From assembly GCA_017795025.1 (NCBI GenBank), contig CP051243.1, positions 248,001 to 312,000 of the forward strand: a stretch of DNA of 64,000 nucleotides, read 5' to 3'. A program made the translations under genes and the position numbers. Origin of the DNA: Flavobacteriales bacterium. Its GTDB lineage: Bacteria; Bacteroidota; Bacteroidia; Flavobacteriales; Schleiferiaceae. Shown in pieces: positions 44,069 through 52,353 of the stretch (position 1 is its first letter; each line of letters starts with the position of its first letter). The notes beneath the pieces are model-generated. The model had not been told where the DNA came from and did no database searches. It worked only from the letters and a program-made list of their open reading frames with translations.

Positions 44069-44794
44069 ATGAAACTAGATATCCTTGCCTTTGGGGCTCA
44101 CCCCGACGATGTAGAGTTGAGTTGCTCCGGGACTCTTGCGAAACAAAATGAATTAGGCTCCTCCTGTGGGGTGGTTGATTTAACCCAAGGGGAATTAGGT
44201 ACTCGCGGTACTGCCGAGATTCGATTGCAGGAAGCGCAAGAGGCAGGTAGAATCATGGGTTTAAAGGCTCGTCATAATTTGGGTTTTCGCGATGGGTTTT
44301 TCGAAAACGACGAAGCGCATCGTTTAAAGGTTATTGAGCAAATTCGTCGCTTTAAACCAGAGATTGTTATTGCCAATGCGCCAACCGATCGGCATCCCGA
44401 TCATGGACGTGCCTCCTTTTTATTGAAAGAAGCGAGCTGGCTTTCGGGACTCAAGAATATTAAAACAACTTGGGAAGGAGAGGAGCAAGAAGCCTGGAGG
44501 CCACAGTTGCTACTGTACTACATTCAATTTCAAAACTTGAAACCCGATTTCATTGTCGATATTGGTGATCATATTAAAACCAAGGTGAAGTCTATTGAAG
44601 CTTACCGCTCGCAGTTTTACGACCCCAATAGTAAGGAGCCCAAAACGGTAATTAGCTCTAAGAATTTTATGGATTCTGTTACTTACCGCGCCCAAGATAT
44701 GGGGCGCTTAATTGGGGCAGAATACGGAGAAGGTTTTATTACGGCTCAAGATCTTGGCCTTCAAGATTTAATGCAATTGAAGGGCGTACGCTAA
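44069..44794 (+). CDS. bshB1: Bacillithiol biosynthesis deacetylase BshB1
   Basis: Zinc-dependent enzyme that deacetylates GlcNAc-malate, the second step of bacillithiol synthesis. The 241-residue PIG-L/LmbE-family protein has zinc-binding AHPDD (His11, Asp13, Asp14), 'GELGTRGTAEIRLQEA', 'GFRDGFF', and 'TDRHPDHGRAS'. The BshA and BshC genes are not in the window. The 3' end overlaps the convergent glycosyltransferase gene by 56 bp, unusually long, though both frames look intact. Confidence 0.93.
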   Translation: MKLDILAFGAHPDDVELSCSGTLAKQNELGSSCGVVDLTQGELGTRGTAEIRLQEAQEAGRIMGLKARHNLGFRDGFFENDEAHRLKVIEQIRRFKPEIVIANAPTDRHPDHGRASFLLKEASWLSGLKNIKTTWEGEEQEAWRPQLLLYYIQFQNLKPDFIVDIGDHIKTKVKSIEAYRSQFYDPNSKEPKTVISSKNFMDSVTYRAQDMGRLIGAEYGEGFITAQDLGLQDLMQLKGVR

Positions 44795-45887
44795 GGTATA
44801 CTTGTATAAATTCTTGAGCAATCGCCTCAAAGGAATAACGCGAACGAGCTTGAATTGATAGCGCTGTTTGGTCGTAATGCGCATAGTTTGCTTTTAGCTG
44901 AAGAAAAGCTTGAGCCAACCCTGCTTCATCCTCAGAGTCGATTAAAATTCCCTGTTCCTTAGCAATGTATTCCGGGATTCCCCCAACCCGAGTGGCAATT
45001 ACCGGTCGGCCAATGCAAAGGGATTCCAAAAGAACCACTGGTTGGTTTTCAATAAAACTAAATAATACGAATGCTTCGCTCTCCGCAATTTCATGAGCCA
45101 CTTCCATGCGGCTCATAGCTGGTAAAATCCGGTAGTTCTCTGGCGGTATCGCCCGTTCTTTAATTATATCTTTTAGTTTATTGATATCGCCATCCCCTCC
45201 AATGCTGAGGTTCAATTGAGGGTCTTGTTTTAATGCCAAAGCAAATCCACGCAAGAGGCCTTCAATATTTTTTGTTTCCTGTTGCAGGGAGGAGATGTGG
45301 ACAAATCGAAAAAAGCCCTCCCGTCGGGTGGGGGCTTGGTATTGAAAGATATCGCTATCTACTACATTACCAATAACCTCAATGGTACTTTTAATGCCAA
45401 AATCCCTTAAAGAATCGGCGAGTTGTTGGGAGACCGGACAAACTACCTGGGCTCGGTTTAAAATTCGCTTGGCCATTTGTTGAGCCAAGCGACTCCATTC
45501 CGATCGTCTTTTGGCTTGATAGCCCGAATAATGTTCGGTGATGATATAGGGTAGATCTTTCAAAAACCCCTGAAAGGCAATTCCGGAGGGCCAACTAACG
45601 TGTAAATGCGCCATTTTAAAATGGTGCCCCAGCTGTTGTAGTCTTCGATAACCATCTTCCAGAGCTTTATAATGACTTTGAACCGGCCATTTTTTACGGT
45701 ATAAAACCTGAAGGTGTAAAAAAGGCTCTTCTTCAATGCGGATGTCATCCTCATGGTGTTCGAAGGCGGTTAACAGAACTACCGGCAGCTGTCGGTGGAT
45801 GGCCTTAAGATGCTCTTCCACAAAGTTTCCTAGGCGGGGGTCGGAAGGATTGGGATACCAACTGGCTATGTGTAATATCGGCAACAT
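44739..45887 (-). CDS. Family 4 glycosyltransferase
   Basis: The 382-residue protein has a GT-B fold. The N-terminal domain has 'LPILHIASWYPNPSDPRLGNFVEEHLKAI' and 'YIITEHYSGYQ'; the C-terminal GT1 domain has 'RFVHISSLQQETKNIEGLLRGFALAL', 'LSIGGDGD', and 'ENQPVVLLESLCIGRPVIATRVGGIPEYI' with the E-x7-E nucleotide-sugar motif. It presumably builds a surface polysaccharide. It is not BshA, which has a distinct N-terminus, despite the neighbouring bshB1. The last ~18 residues lie in the overlap with bshB1 and are probably non-conserved. Confidence 0.88.
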   Translation of the reverse strand: MLPILHIASWYPNPSDPRLGNFVEEHLKAIHRQLPVVLLTAFEHHEDDIRIEEEPFLHLQVLYRKKWPVQSHYKALEDGYRRLQQLGHHFKMAHLHVSWPSGIAFQGFLKDLPYIITEHYSGYQAKRRSEWSRLAQQMAKRILNRAQVVCPVSQQLADSLRDFGIKSTIEVIGNVVDSDIFQYQAPTRREGFFRFVHISSLQQETKNIEGLLRGFALALKQDPQLNLSIGGDGDINKLKDIIKERAIPPENYRILPAMSRMEVAHEIAESEAFVLFSFIENQPVVLLESLCIGRPVIATRVGGIPEYIAKEQGILIDSEDEAGLAQAFLQLKANYAHYDQTALSIQARSRYSFEAIAQEFIQVYLSVRPSIALNLEGQDLEP

Positions 45888-45909
45888 GGAGTAGAGCCTA
45901 CAAAGGAAT

Positions 45910-45942
45910 AAAAAAAGGCCATCTGTTTAACAGATGACCTTT
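45910..45942 (-). terminator. Terminator of tRNA-His
   Basis: On the minus strand AAGGTCATCTGT pairs with ACAGATGGCCTT around a three-base loop (one G-T pair), followed by a T run. It begins two bases after the tRNA 3' end. Confidence 0.88.
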
Positions 45943-45943
45943 G

Positions 45944-46018
45944 GGTGACTAATGGGGTTCGAACCCACGACCTCTGGAACCACAATCCAGCGCTCTAACC
46001 AACTGAGCTATAGTCACC
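45944..46018 (-). tRNA. tRNA-His (GTG)
   Basis: The minus strand folds as a full cloverleaf: acceptor GTGACTA/TAGTCAC, D arm with AGCTCAGTTGGTTAGAGC, anticodon arm CTGGA-TTGTGGT-TCCAG with anticodon GTG, and T arm with GTTCGAACC. An additional 5' G opposite C73 is the G-1:C73 pair unique to tRNA-His. The CCA end is not encoded. A terminator follows directly, so it is a single-gene unit. Confidence 0.97.
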
Positions 46019-46093
46019 ATAAATAGCTCCTTCGTTTAGGGTCGGCAAATTTAAACATTGCTAATTAATCGCAGGTAATAATTTTTGAAAAAA

Positions 46094-46555
46094 TTAAGGC
46101 CTTCCTTTTCGACGTCCTAACATTTCCATGAGGTGCCGATGAAACTCAAGCTCCAAGCGGTAAAAAGTGGCGGCCTTCCGGGAGCCAACTGCGGCTTCGA
46201 ATTTTTCAAAATAAGCGCGTTTTAGGGCCGCAATGTCTGCTTGGTTTTGCAATTCCTGTAAAGCAATGGCTCGCAATTCGGCATCTTCCAGTTCCTCCCA
46301 TTGTTCTTTAATTTCTTTACGGCTAAGGCCATCTTTTCGGCGCTGATGTATTTCTTTAATCTTTTTGGTGTATTCATTATAAACTGGCCAAAACTGCTGT
46401 GCTTCTTCGGGGCTCAGGTCCAGTTTATCGGTTATGAATTTCACTTTATAGGCTTCCACCTTTTCAAATTCGGCTCCCTCCATGGGTGGGCCGGGTTGTG
46501 CGCTTAAGACCACACTAAACAATAGAAGGCTAATGCTGAGGTAAAGACTTTTCAT
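46094..46555 (-). CDS. Spy/CpxP-like periplasmic protein
   Basis: The 153-residue product starts with a signal peptide (MKSLYLSISLLLFSVVLSAQ). The ATG at 46555 was chosen over an upstream one because the latter adds 27 residues that overlap the anti-sigma-like gene. The mature part is helical and charged: 'KVKFITDKLDLSPEEAQQFWPVYNEYTKKI', which resembles the LTxxQ-like repeats of Spy/CpxP proteins, then 'RRKDGLSRKEIKEQWEELEDAELRAIALQELQNQADIAALK'. Family members are called sensors of ECF sigma factors in Flavobacteriia. It is the last gene of a three-gene ECF operon. Confidence 0.8.
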   Translation of the reverse strand: MKSLYLSISLLLFSVVLSAQPGPPMEGAEFEKVEAYKVKFITDKLDLSPEEAQQFWPVYNEYTKKIKEIHQRRKDGLSRKEIKEQWEELEDAELRAIALQELQNQADIAALKRAYFEKFEAAVGSRKAATFYRLELEFHRHLMEMLGRRKGRP

Positions 46556-46556
46556 A

Positions 46557-46943
46557 TTAAAGATATTCGAGGGGTAAATATTGTTCATTAAGGTAACTGT
46601 CAATGGTTTCCAACTCCAGGGAGAAAGTGCTGTCAAGCGCTTCTTGGGGCAAATCTTGAATAAAGCTTTCGGGGTAGATGGCGTTCGGATCTTCCACTAA
46701 AAACTGAATAACTTCTTCTTGTTTTAACTCCGAGTAGCTTAAGCTAGCGGGGGGCTGAATGCTGGAAGAGGGGCGAAATAACCAAATGCCTATGATTACT
46801 AGGGCTGCCGCGACGTATGCATACCAAGGCCTAAAGGTTCTTTTGTTAGGATTTCTTGCCTCCGAACTTTGTGCAATCGCCTTGAGGCTTTCCTTCTTCT
46901 GCTCGAAGTAATGATCAGGTATATTAAATCCCTTGTTTTCCAT
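46557..46943 (-). CDS. Single-pass membrane protein, putative anti-sigma factor
   Basis: The 128-residue protein has an N-terminal cytoplasmic segment ('FNIPDHYFEQKKESLKAIAQ'), one transmembrane helix (about residues 40-57, 'AYVAAALVIIGIWLF') and an acidic outer domain. It follows the ECF sigma gene by 13 bp and precedes the Spy-like gene by one base. Position and topology suggest an anti-sigma factor. It lacks a recognisable zinc-binding ASD motif (no HxxxCxxC), so the assignment is from context. Confidence 0.7.
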   Translation of the reverse strand: MENKGFNIPDHYFEQKKESLKAIAQSSEARNPNKRTFRPWYAYVAAALVIIGIWLFRPSSSIQPPASLSYSELKQEEVIQFLVEDPNAIYPESFIQDLPQEALDSTFSLELETIDSYLNEQYLPLEYL

Positions 46944-46956
46944 AGCACTTTTAGGA

Positions 46957-47490
46957 TTACTTAAGTTCCTTAAGGTTTAATTGGTTCTTGATTTTTTCAT
47001 TGGCATGATGATAAGAGGCCTTTAGGGCACCCACCGAAGTGTCGAGAAGCGCGCTCATCTCCTTAAACGGCATCTCTTGGAAGTATTTTAACTTGAAAAC
47101 GGTTTGTTGTTTTTCGGGTAAGGTCGCAATGGCCTCTATAAGTAACTTTAGCGCTTCATCACCATTAAAATAGGGGTCCGCTTCTAGTTTAAAGTCCAAG
47201 GCACCCTCGTGTAATTGAAAGCGTCGTTCCTTTTTAAGCAAGCTTAAGGATTCGTTGGTGGCAATGCGATAGAGCCAGGTATAAAAAGCCGAGTCCCCTC
47301 TAAAATTAGGCAGGGCCATCCAGGCTTTAATAAAACTTTCTTGTAAGACATCATCACTCCAGTCGTGCCGGGCCAAAATGCTACGGATATGCCAATACAG
47401 ACGCTCGGTGTAGGCTTCTACCAAGCTATTGAATAGCTGCTGGTGGCTACCATTATGAAGTTGGATTTTCCAAATTTCCGGCTCTTGCAT
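46957..47490 (-). CDS. ECF-family RNA polymerase sigma factor
   Basis: The 177-residue protein has sigma region 2 (residues ~20-90, 'RLYWHIRSILARHDWSDDVLQESFIKAWMALPNFRGDSAFYTWLYRIATNESLSLLKKE' type pattern, with the DDVLQE and WLYRIATN elements) and region 4 (~115-170, 'LPEKQQTVFKLKYFQEMPFKEMSALL' type, ending 'GALKASYHHANEKIKNQL'). It heads an operon with a membrane protein and a Spy-like protein. It diverges from the first of five paralogous lipoprotein genes, 212 bp away. Whether it controls those genes is not shown; their -7 boxes look like housekeeping ones. Confidence 0.93.
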   Translation of the reverse strand: MQEPEIWKIQLHNGSHQQLFNSLVEAYTERLYWHIRSILARHDWSDDVLQESFIKAWMALPNFRGDSAFYTWLYRIATNESLSLLKKERRFQLHEGALDFKLEADPYFNGDEALKLLIEAIATLPEKQQTVFKLKYFQEMPFKEMSALLDTSVGALKASYHHANEKIKNQLNLKELK

Positions 47491-47661
47491 GCTTCAAAGT
47501 TCGTCCTTTTGAGGGGCCTTTTAAAGAAAGGTTTAATTCTAATCCTACATCGTTCTTTTTCAATGATAAAAAAACGCAGCGAGCTAAATAAGGTTAATGT
47601 AAAATGCTGAAAATTAGTGACGAGTAATTGAATTCACTTGAAATTATACTGGTAAAAATTC

Positions 47662-47688
47662 TATATTTGCCTTTAGTTTCTATTACCC
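47662..47688 (+). promoter_or_regulatory. Promoter and CTATTACCC leader of lipoprotein paralogue 1
   Basis: TATATTTG (47662-47669) matches TAnnTTTG. CTATTACCC (47680-47688) follows ten bases later and ends 14 bases before the ATG. The same nonamer follows the -7 box of paralogues 2, 3 and 4. Confidence 0.65.
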
Positions 47689-47702
47689 AAACACAAAAGA
47701 CA

Positions 47703-49055
47703 ATGAAAAAAATTACACTTTTTGCCGCTGCAGCCTTGTTTTTAGCAAGCTGTAACCGCGACACTACAGACGTAAGCACCACAGCTCCGGCCGAGAGCCG
47801 CACTAATGTGGTTCACTTCGAGCAATCTGATTTAGACGGCATGTTAATTCCAATGTCTCAATCCTTTAATGTTTCTTCTAAGGCTGCGGTGCAGTTAAAC
47901 TACACCTACCGCGCTTATGCAGAGCCTGTAACTATTGCTGGTCATACTATGGCTGCCTCAGCAATTTACGCTGAAGGCGATATGGTATTTGTAACCTGGC
48001 ATTCCGTTTCTGGTCCTGTTCCTGCGGGAGCTAGCACTTCATTAGCGGGTTCTATCTGTGCGTACAAACAAAGTGGAATCGGTCAGTACACCTTTACCGA
48101 TCGTATCGACTTTACTGACGCCGATTACCATGAGATTACCGCTCATACCAATTCGACCACTGGTCACATCGAGGTATTTGCTGTAGGTCAGCGTGCCATG
48201 ACAAGCGGTTATTTATTAGCCGGTCATAATGGTGCGGTTGTAACGCGTGTTGATTATGATTACATCAACGATGAGTTTTGGGAGCCAGGTGTAAAAGAAT
48301 TACCACTTCCAGGTGTTTCAGCTAACGACATTGAAGCCGGTGCTTCTCATTTATACATTGTTACTGGCGACGGACTAGGTGGTTCAGACGGTGGTGTATA
48401 CGAGATCGATCGTTCTTTAGCTCAAGTAAAAAAGGTTGACAATTCAATTAACGATGGTGTGGCGATTATTGCTGATGTTACTAATACCTCTGTGAGCGGA
48501 AGTAGCATGTATGTTTTAGATCGCGATGCTTCTGATAAATACAGTGTTTATCAATTCTCAACTACCTATGGTGGCGGTTCTAGCACTTCTTGGTCCAGCA
48601 CAATGAATTTTGTAAGTGATGGAACTATTTCTTCTTCTATCGACCGTGAGCGTAGCGATATGACTTGGGCACAATGGCGTGGTGGTGCATCTGATCCCCA
48701 GGATTCTTTGATCATCAGTGCTGGCTTAAACGGAATTTACCGTGCAGGTATTGGTGCTAATGGTATCACCAGTGTGAAAGATTTAGGTCCTTGTTTGTCT
48801 ACTACTTTTGATCCAGGTTTATCAGTTCTTTACTACGCTGACGGCGACGACGGTGTTTATGTATTAGCTATGGATAACTTTGAAGGCGGTGCGCTTATCA
48901 ACACTTATGATATTATTGGTCAGTTTGTACCTCCAACCGGTGGTGTTTTCCCAAGCGATTTCTTAGTAAAAGAAATGACCGTTTATCAAACGCGTAACAT
49001 TGCTTTAGCAACCGGTACTGCAGGAGTTTACTTCATGCAGCGCGACAAGAACTAA
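47703..49055 (+). CDS. Paralogous surface lipoprotein 1 of 5 (CNRD family)
   Basis: The 450-residue protein starts MKKITLFAAAALFLASCNRD, a lipoprotein signal with Cys17; NRD and nearby acidic residues may act as the export signal that puts it on the cell surface. The ATG at 47703 was chosen because it gives the signal peptide; an in-frame ATG 25 codons upstream does not. Motifs shared by the five paralogues include 'MVFVTWH', 'GIGQYTFTDRIDFTDADYHE', 'VTRVDYDYINDEFWEP', 'KELPLPG', 'VLDRD', 'LSVLYYADGDDGVYVLAM' and the C-terminal 'GVYFMQRDKN'. Repeating short Gly/Asp-rich strands suggest a beta-propeller. No known family was recognised. Confidence 0.85.
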   Translation: MKKITLFAAAALFLASCNRDTTDVSTTAPAESRTNVVHFEQSDLDGMLIPMSQSFNVSSKAAVQLNYTYRAYAEPVTIAGHTMAASAIYAEGDMVFVTWHSVSGPVPAGASTSLAGSICAYKQSGIGQYTFTDRIDFTDADYHEITAHTNSTTGHIEVFAVGQRAMTSGYLLAGHNGAVVTRVDYDYINDEFWEPGVKELPLPGVSANDIEAGASHLYIVTGDGLGGSDGGVYEIDRSLAQVKKVDNSINDGVAIIADVTNTSVSGSSMYVLDRDASDKYSVYQFSTTYGGGSSTSWSSTMNFVSDGTISSSIDRERSDMTWAQWRGGASDPQDSLIISAGLNGIYRAGIGANGITSVKDLGPCLSTTFDPGLSVLYYADGDDGVYVLAMDNFEGGALINTYDIIGQFVPPTGGVFPSDFLVKEMTVYQTRNIALATGTAGVYFMQRDKN

Positions 49056-49075
49056 GCTTCTTTGAACCTTATCTT

Positions 49076-49105
49076 AAAAGGCTCCTCCAACGAGGGGCCT
49101 TTTTT
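49076..49105 (+). terminator. Terminator of lipoprotein paralogue 1
   Basis: AAAAGGCTCCTC pairs with GAGGGGCCTTTT around a four-base loop, followed by a T run, 21 bases after the stop codon. Confidence 0.9.
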
Positions 49106-49116
49106 GTTGGTTGTTT

Positions 49117-49143
49117 TTCACCGACTTAAATCTGACGTTCGTA
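49117..49143 (+). promoter_or_regulatory. Putative 21-bp-phased regulator site upstream of paralogue 2
   Basis: TTCACC at 49117 and TTCGTA at 49138 are degenerate copies of the TTCGTC half-site found upstream of paralogues 3 and 5, with the same 21-bp period. The second half-site begins 80 bp before the -7 box. Confidence 0.45.
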
Positions 49144-49217
49144 ATAAAATTAAGGTGTAATTTCCTGTTTTTCAGGTGAAATTGAAAATGGGTGCTATTA
49201 ATATCGATATAAATAAA

Positions 49218-49238
49218 TATATTTGTAGCCTATTACCC
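49218..49238 (+). promoter_or_regulatory. Promoter and CTATTACCC leader of lipoprotein paralogue 2
   Basis: TATATTTG at 49218-49225 matches TAnnTTTG. CTATTACCC at 49230-49238 starts four bases after it and ends 14 bases before the ATG. No TTTG is seen at the expected -33 position, so an activator may be needed. Confidence 0.65.
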
Positions 49239-49252
49239 AATTCAATTTGACA

Positions 49253-50653
49253 ATGAAAAAAATTGCAACAATCTTAAGCGTAGCTCTGGTAGCTGTAGCT
49301 TGTAACCGTGACAACGACCCTGTAGCGGCCGCTCCGGTTGATGCTAAAAGTGCTGGAGTAGTACACTACAACCCAAGTGACCTTCCAGGAAGTGTTCAAA
49401 ACTTGAATGAGTCATTCAGTATTTCTGCCAAGGCAGCTGGATCTCAATTAAACTACACCTACCGCGGTTATGCCAAGCCGGTAGATAACGACGCTACTCC
49501 TTTCAATAGCGATGATTTATCTGCAGCAGCCATCTTCGCTGTGGATGATGTAGTGTTTGTATGCTGGCATACCAATGGCAATGCCGGTAGCCCATTAAAC
49601 AATACTAATGCCTACGGAGGTTCTATCGCTGCTTACAAATTAAGCGGTATTGGTCAGTATACCTTTATGGACCGCGTTGACTTCCCAGAGCATGACTTCT
49701 TTAAGATGTCGGCTCATAAGAATACCTCTACTGGCAACATCGAGGTTTTCGTGGCTGGTCAGCGTAATCCCGATAACTCAGGTTACCTATTAGCTAACCA
49801 CGCGGGTGCAACGGTTACTCGTATCGACTATGATTACATCAACGATGAGTTTTGGGAGCCTTCTTTCGAAGAATTGCCTTTACCAGGCGTTGCGGCTACC
49901 GATATTATCGCTTTGGCACAACACTACTTTGTTCTTACCGGAAATGGTGAAGGAACTAACAACGGTGGTATTTTCGAAGTAAACCGTTCTTTAGACTATG
50001 TTCTTAAAGCAGATCAAGGAAATGTTGAAGACGGTATTGCCTTAGCAACCGACCCTTCTAACCTTTCTACTTTCTCAGGAGACCTTTATGTTTTAGATCG
50101 CGCAGGTGCTACCTACCGTGTTCAAAAAGCAACTGGTGTTACTAGTGGTGCTACTTCTACTACTTTCTCGGCACTAAGCTCTCATAGTGATAACACTGCG
50201 GGTGGTTCTGCCATTTCGCCTATCAACTACGAGCGTGGTGATTTAGCTTTTGCTAAAGGCCGTTGGTCTGCAATCGGTTTAACTGATTCTCTTATCCTAG
50301 CGGTAGGATCTAATGGTATCTTCGAAGCAGGTAGTGGTGCCGGTGGTATTACTGCGGCAGTAAATAATGGTGCTTGTACCGGAATTGCTTACGATGCTGG
50401 ATTAGGCGTAATGTATTACTCTGCCGGTGAAGGTGGTATGTGGGTACTTGCCATGGGTGAGTACGCTGGAAATGCAGGTCCTCTAGTAAGCCTTTACGAT
50501 AACATCGGTCGCTTTGTTCCTCCTAGCTCAGTAGGTGGTGTGGCTGGCCCGATCCCATTTAATGTAAAAGACATTAGTGTGTATCAAACTCGTCATATTG
50601 CTTTAGCCTCTGGTGACGGTGGTGTATATTTCTTACAGCGCGACAAGAACTAG
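49253..50653 (+). CDS. Paralogous surface lipoprotein 2 of 5 (CNRD family)
   Basis: The 466-residue protein starts MKKIATILSVALVAVACNRD with lipid-bearing Cys17 followed by NRDNDP. It is by far closest to paralogue 3: the first ~55 codons are nearly identical at the DNA level. Shared motifs are 'LNYTYRGYAKPVDNDATPFN', 'VVFVCWHTNGN', 'GIGQYTFMDRVDFPEHDF', 'VTRIDYDYINDEFWEPSFEE', 'LDYVLKADQGNVEDGIAL', 'INYERGDL', and the end 'GDGGVYFLQRDKN'. It has its own promoter and terminator. Probably a surface beta-propeller; ligand unknown. Confidence 0.85.
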   Translation: MKKIATILSVALVAVACNRDNDPVAAAPVDAKSAGVVHYNPSDLPGSVQNLNESFSISAKAAGSQLNYTYRGYAKPVDNDATPFNSDDLSAAAIFAVDDVVFVCWHTNGNAGSPLNNTNAYGGSIAAYKLSGIGQYTFMDRVDFPEHDFFKMSAHKNTSTGNIEVFVAGQRNPDNSGYLLANHAGATVTRIDYDYINDEFWEPSFEELPLPGVAATDIIALAQHYFVLTGNGEGTNNGGIFEVNRSLDYVLKADQGNVEDGIALATDPSNLSTFSGDLYVLDRAGATYRVQKATGVTSGATSTTFSALSSHSDNTAGGSAISPINYERGDLAFAKGRWSAIGLTDSLILAVGSNGIFEAGSGAGGITAAVNNGACTGIAYDAGLGVMYYSAGEGGMWVLAMGEYAGNAGPLVSLYDNIGRFVPPSSVGGVAGPIPFNVKDISVYQTRHIALASGDGGVYFLQRDKN

Positions 50654-50673
50654 TATCTTGCCGAATAATATTG

Positions 50674-50704
50674 AAAGGCCCCTCATTTGAGGGGCCTTTT
50701 TTTT
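50674..50704 (+). terminator. Terminator of lipoprotein paralogue 2
   Basis: AAAGGCCCCTC pairs perfectly with GAGGGGCCTTT around ATTT, followed by more T residues, 20 bases after the stop codon. Confidence 0.93.
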
Positions 50705-50715
50705 ATTGTAGTTAT

Positions 50716-50742
50716 TTCGTCGTCAAAAATCGAGCATTCGTC
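50716..50742 (+). promoter_or_regulatory. Putative 21-bp-phased regulator site upstream of paralogue 3
   Basis: TTCGTC occurs at 50716 and again at 50737, two helical turns apart. The second copy starts 80 bp before the -7 box of paralogue 3. Half-sites with a 21-bp period are typical of LytTR-type regulators, but the regulator is not known. Confidence 0.5.
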
Positions 50743-50816
50743 ATTAATTGGAAAATTAAGTATCTGTTTATCAGTAGTGAAAGGTTTTTGGTTGTTTTAT
50801 TATTGATATAAATAAA

Positions 50817-50838
50817 TACATTTGTCTTTCTATTACCC
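50817..50838 (+). promoter_or_regulatory. Promoter and CTATTACCC leader of lipoprotein paralogue 3
   Basis: TACATTTG at 50817-50824 matches TAnnTTTG. CTATTACCC at 50830-50838 starts five bases after it and ends 15 bases before the ATG. Confidence 0.65.
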
Positions 50839-50853
50839 AATTTATATAGAACA

Positions 50854-52251
50854 ATGAAAAAAATTGCAACCATCTTAAGCGTAGCTCTAGTAGCTGTAGC
50901 TTGTAACCGTGACAACGACCCAGCTGCGGCCGCTCCGGTTGATGCTAAAAGTGCAGGAGTTGTACACTACAACCCAAGTGACCTTCCAGGAAGTGTTCAA
51001 AACTTGAATGAGTCTTTCGGTATTTCAGCGAAAGCCTCTGGCACTCAATTGAATTATACCTACCGCGGTTATGCCAAGCCGGTAGATAACGATGCCACTC
51101 CATTTAATAGTGATGATTTAGCAGCTGCTGCCATCTTTGCTGTTGATGATGTAGTATTCGTTTGCTGGCATACCAACGGAAATGGTGGTAGTACCTTAGG
51201 TAATACCAACCCTTACGGAGGTTCTGTGGCAGCTTATAAATTAAGTGGCATTGGTCAGTATACCTTTATGGATCGTGTGGATTTCCCAAATCACGATTTC
51301 TACAAGATGTCGGCTCACAAGAATACCTCTACTGGTAACATTGAGGTTTTCGTTGCTGGTCAGCGCGATCCCGATGAGTCAGGTTATTTATTAGCTAACC
51401 ACGCCGGTGCTACCGTTACTCGTATCGACTACGACTACATTAACGATGAGTTCTGGGAGCCTTCTTTCGAAGAATTGCCTTTACCCGGTATTGCTGCGAC
51501 TGATATTGTTGCTGCTGCTAGTCACTACTTTGTATTAACCGGAAACGGTGAGGGTACCAACAATGGTGGTTTATTTGAAGTGAACCGCTCTTTAGATTAC
51601 GTGCTTAAAGCGGATCAAGGTAATGTTGAAGATGGTCTTGCTCTTTGTGTAGACCCTACCAACCTTACACCTACTTCAGCTGATATTTACGTATTAGACC
51701 GTGCTTTAGGAACCTACCGCGTTCAAAAGGCCTCTGTTAGCTATGCAGGTGGTGCTTCTACTTCTTTCTCTACCTTAAGTGCTCATAGCGATAACACCGC
51801 TGGTGGAGCAGGTAGTGCTCCAATCAATTATGAGCGTGCCGATATGGAATTCGCTTTAGGTCGTTCTTCTTCAACCGATACCGATTCACTTATCCTTGCG
51901 ATGGGTGCTGGTGGTGTATTTGAAGCTGGCTTTGGCGCCGGAGGTATTTCTCGTGCCTTTGATAATGGTATAGTTACCGGAATCGCTTTCGATCCAGGTT
52001 TAGGAGTATTGTACTACTCATTAGGAGAAACTGGAATGTATGTAGCGGCTATGGGCGAGTATGCGAATAACGCAGGTCCACTAGTGAGTCTTTATGATAA
52101 CATCGGACGTTTTGTACCTCCTAGCTCTGTAGGTGGTGTAGCGGGTCCAATTCCATTTAACGTGAAGGATATTAGCGTATTCCAAACCCGTCATATTGCC
52201 TTAGCATCTGGCGACGGTGGTGTATACTTCTTGCAACGCGACAAGAACTAA
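50854..52251 (+). CDS. Paralogous surface lipoprotein 3 of 5 (CNRD family)
   Basis: The 465-residue protein starts MKKIATILSVALVAVACNRD, identical in its signal peptide to paralogue 2. Most blocks agree with paralogue 2, while the segment around residues 265-350 ('DLTPTSAD'-like to 'GAGGVFEAGFGAGG') is much more divergent, which marks the variable part of the fold. It ends 'GDGGVYFLQRDKN' like paralogues 1 and 2. Independent promoter and terminator. Surface lipoprotein by its signal; function unknown. Confidence 0.85.
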   Translation: MKKIATILSVALVAVACNRDNDPAAAAPVDAKSAGVVHYNPSDLPGSVQNLNESFGISAKASGTQLNYTYRGYAKPVDNDATPFNSDDLAAAAIFAVDDVVFVCWHTNGNGGSTLGNTNPYGGSVAAYKLSGIGQYTFMDRVDFPNHDFYKMSAHKNTSTGNIEVFVAGQRDPDESGYLLANHAGATVTRIDYDYINDEFWEPSFEELPLPGIAATDIVAAASHYFVLTGNGEGTNNGGLFEVNRSLDYVLKADQGNVEDGLALCVDPTNLTPTSADIYVLDRALGTYRVQKASVSYAGGASTSFSTLSAHSDNTAGGAGSAPINYERADMEFALGRSSSTDTDSLILAMGAGGVFEAGFGAGGISRAFDNGIVTGIAFDPGLGVLYYSLGETGMYVAAMGEYANNAGPLVSLYDNIGRFVPPSSVGGVAGPIPFNVKDISVFQTRHIALASGDGGVYFLQRDKN

Positions 52252-52273
52252 TCAAACCTTTGGATATAGTATT

Positions 52274-52303
52274 AATCCCTCACCATTGGTGGGGGATTTT
52301 TTT
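52274..52303 (+). terminator. Terminator of lipoprotein paralogue 3
   Basis: AATCCCTCACC pairs with GGTGGGGGATT (one mismatch-like G-T pair) around ATT, followed by T residues. Confidence 0.88.
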
Positions 52304-52353
52304 ATGATAGGGGATAAGAAAAGAGAAATTTGACTGTTTCTTTTAAGATTGCT

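Noticed and set aside
44069-45887. Bacillithiol gene cluster with the glycosyltransferase as BshA
   Set aside because: The glycosyltransferase lacks the BshA N-terminus and lies convergent to bshB1, so it is more likely a polysaccharide enzyme.
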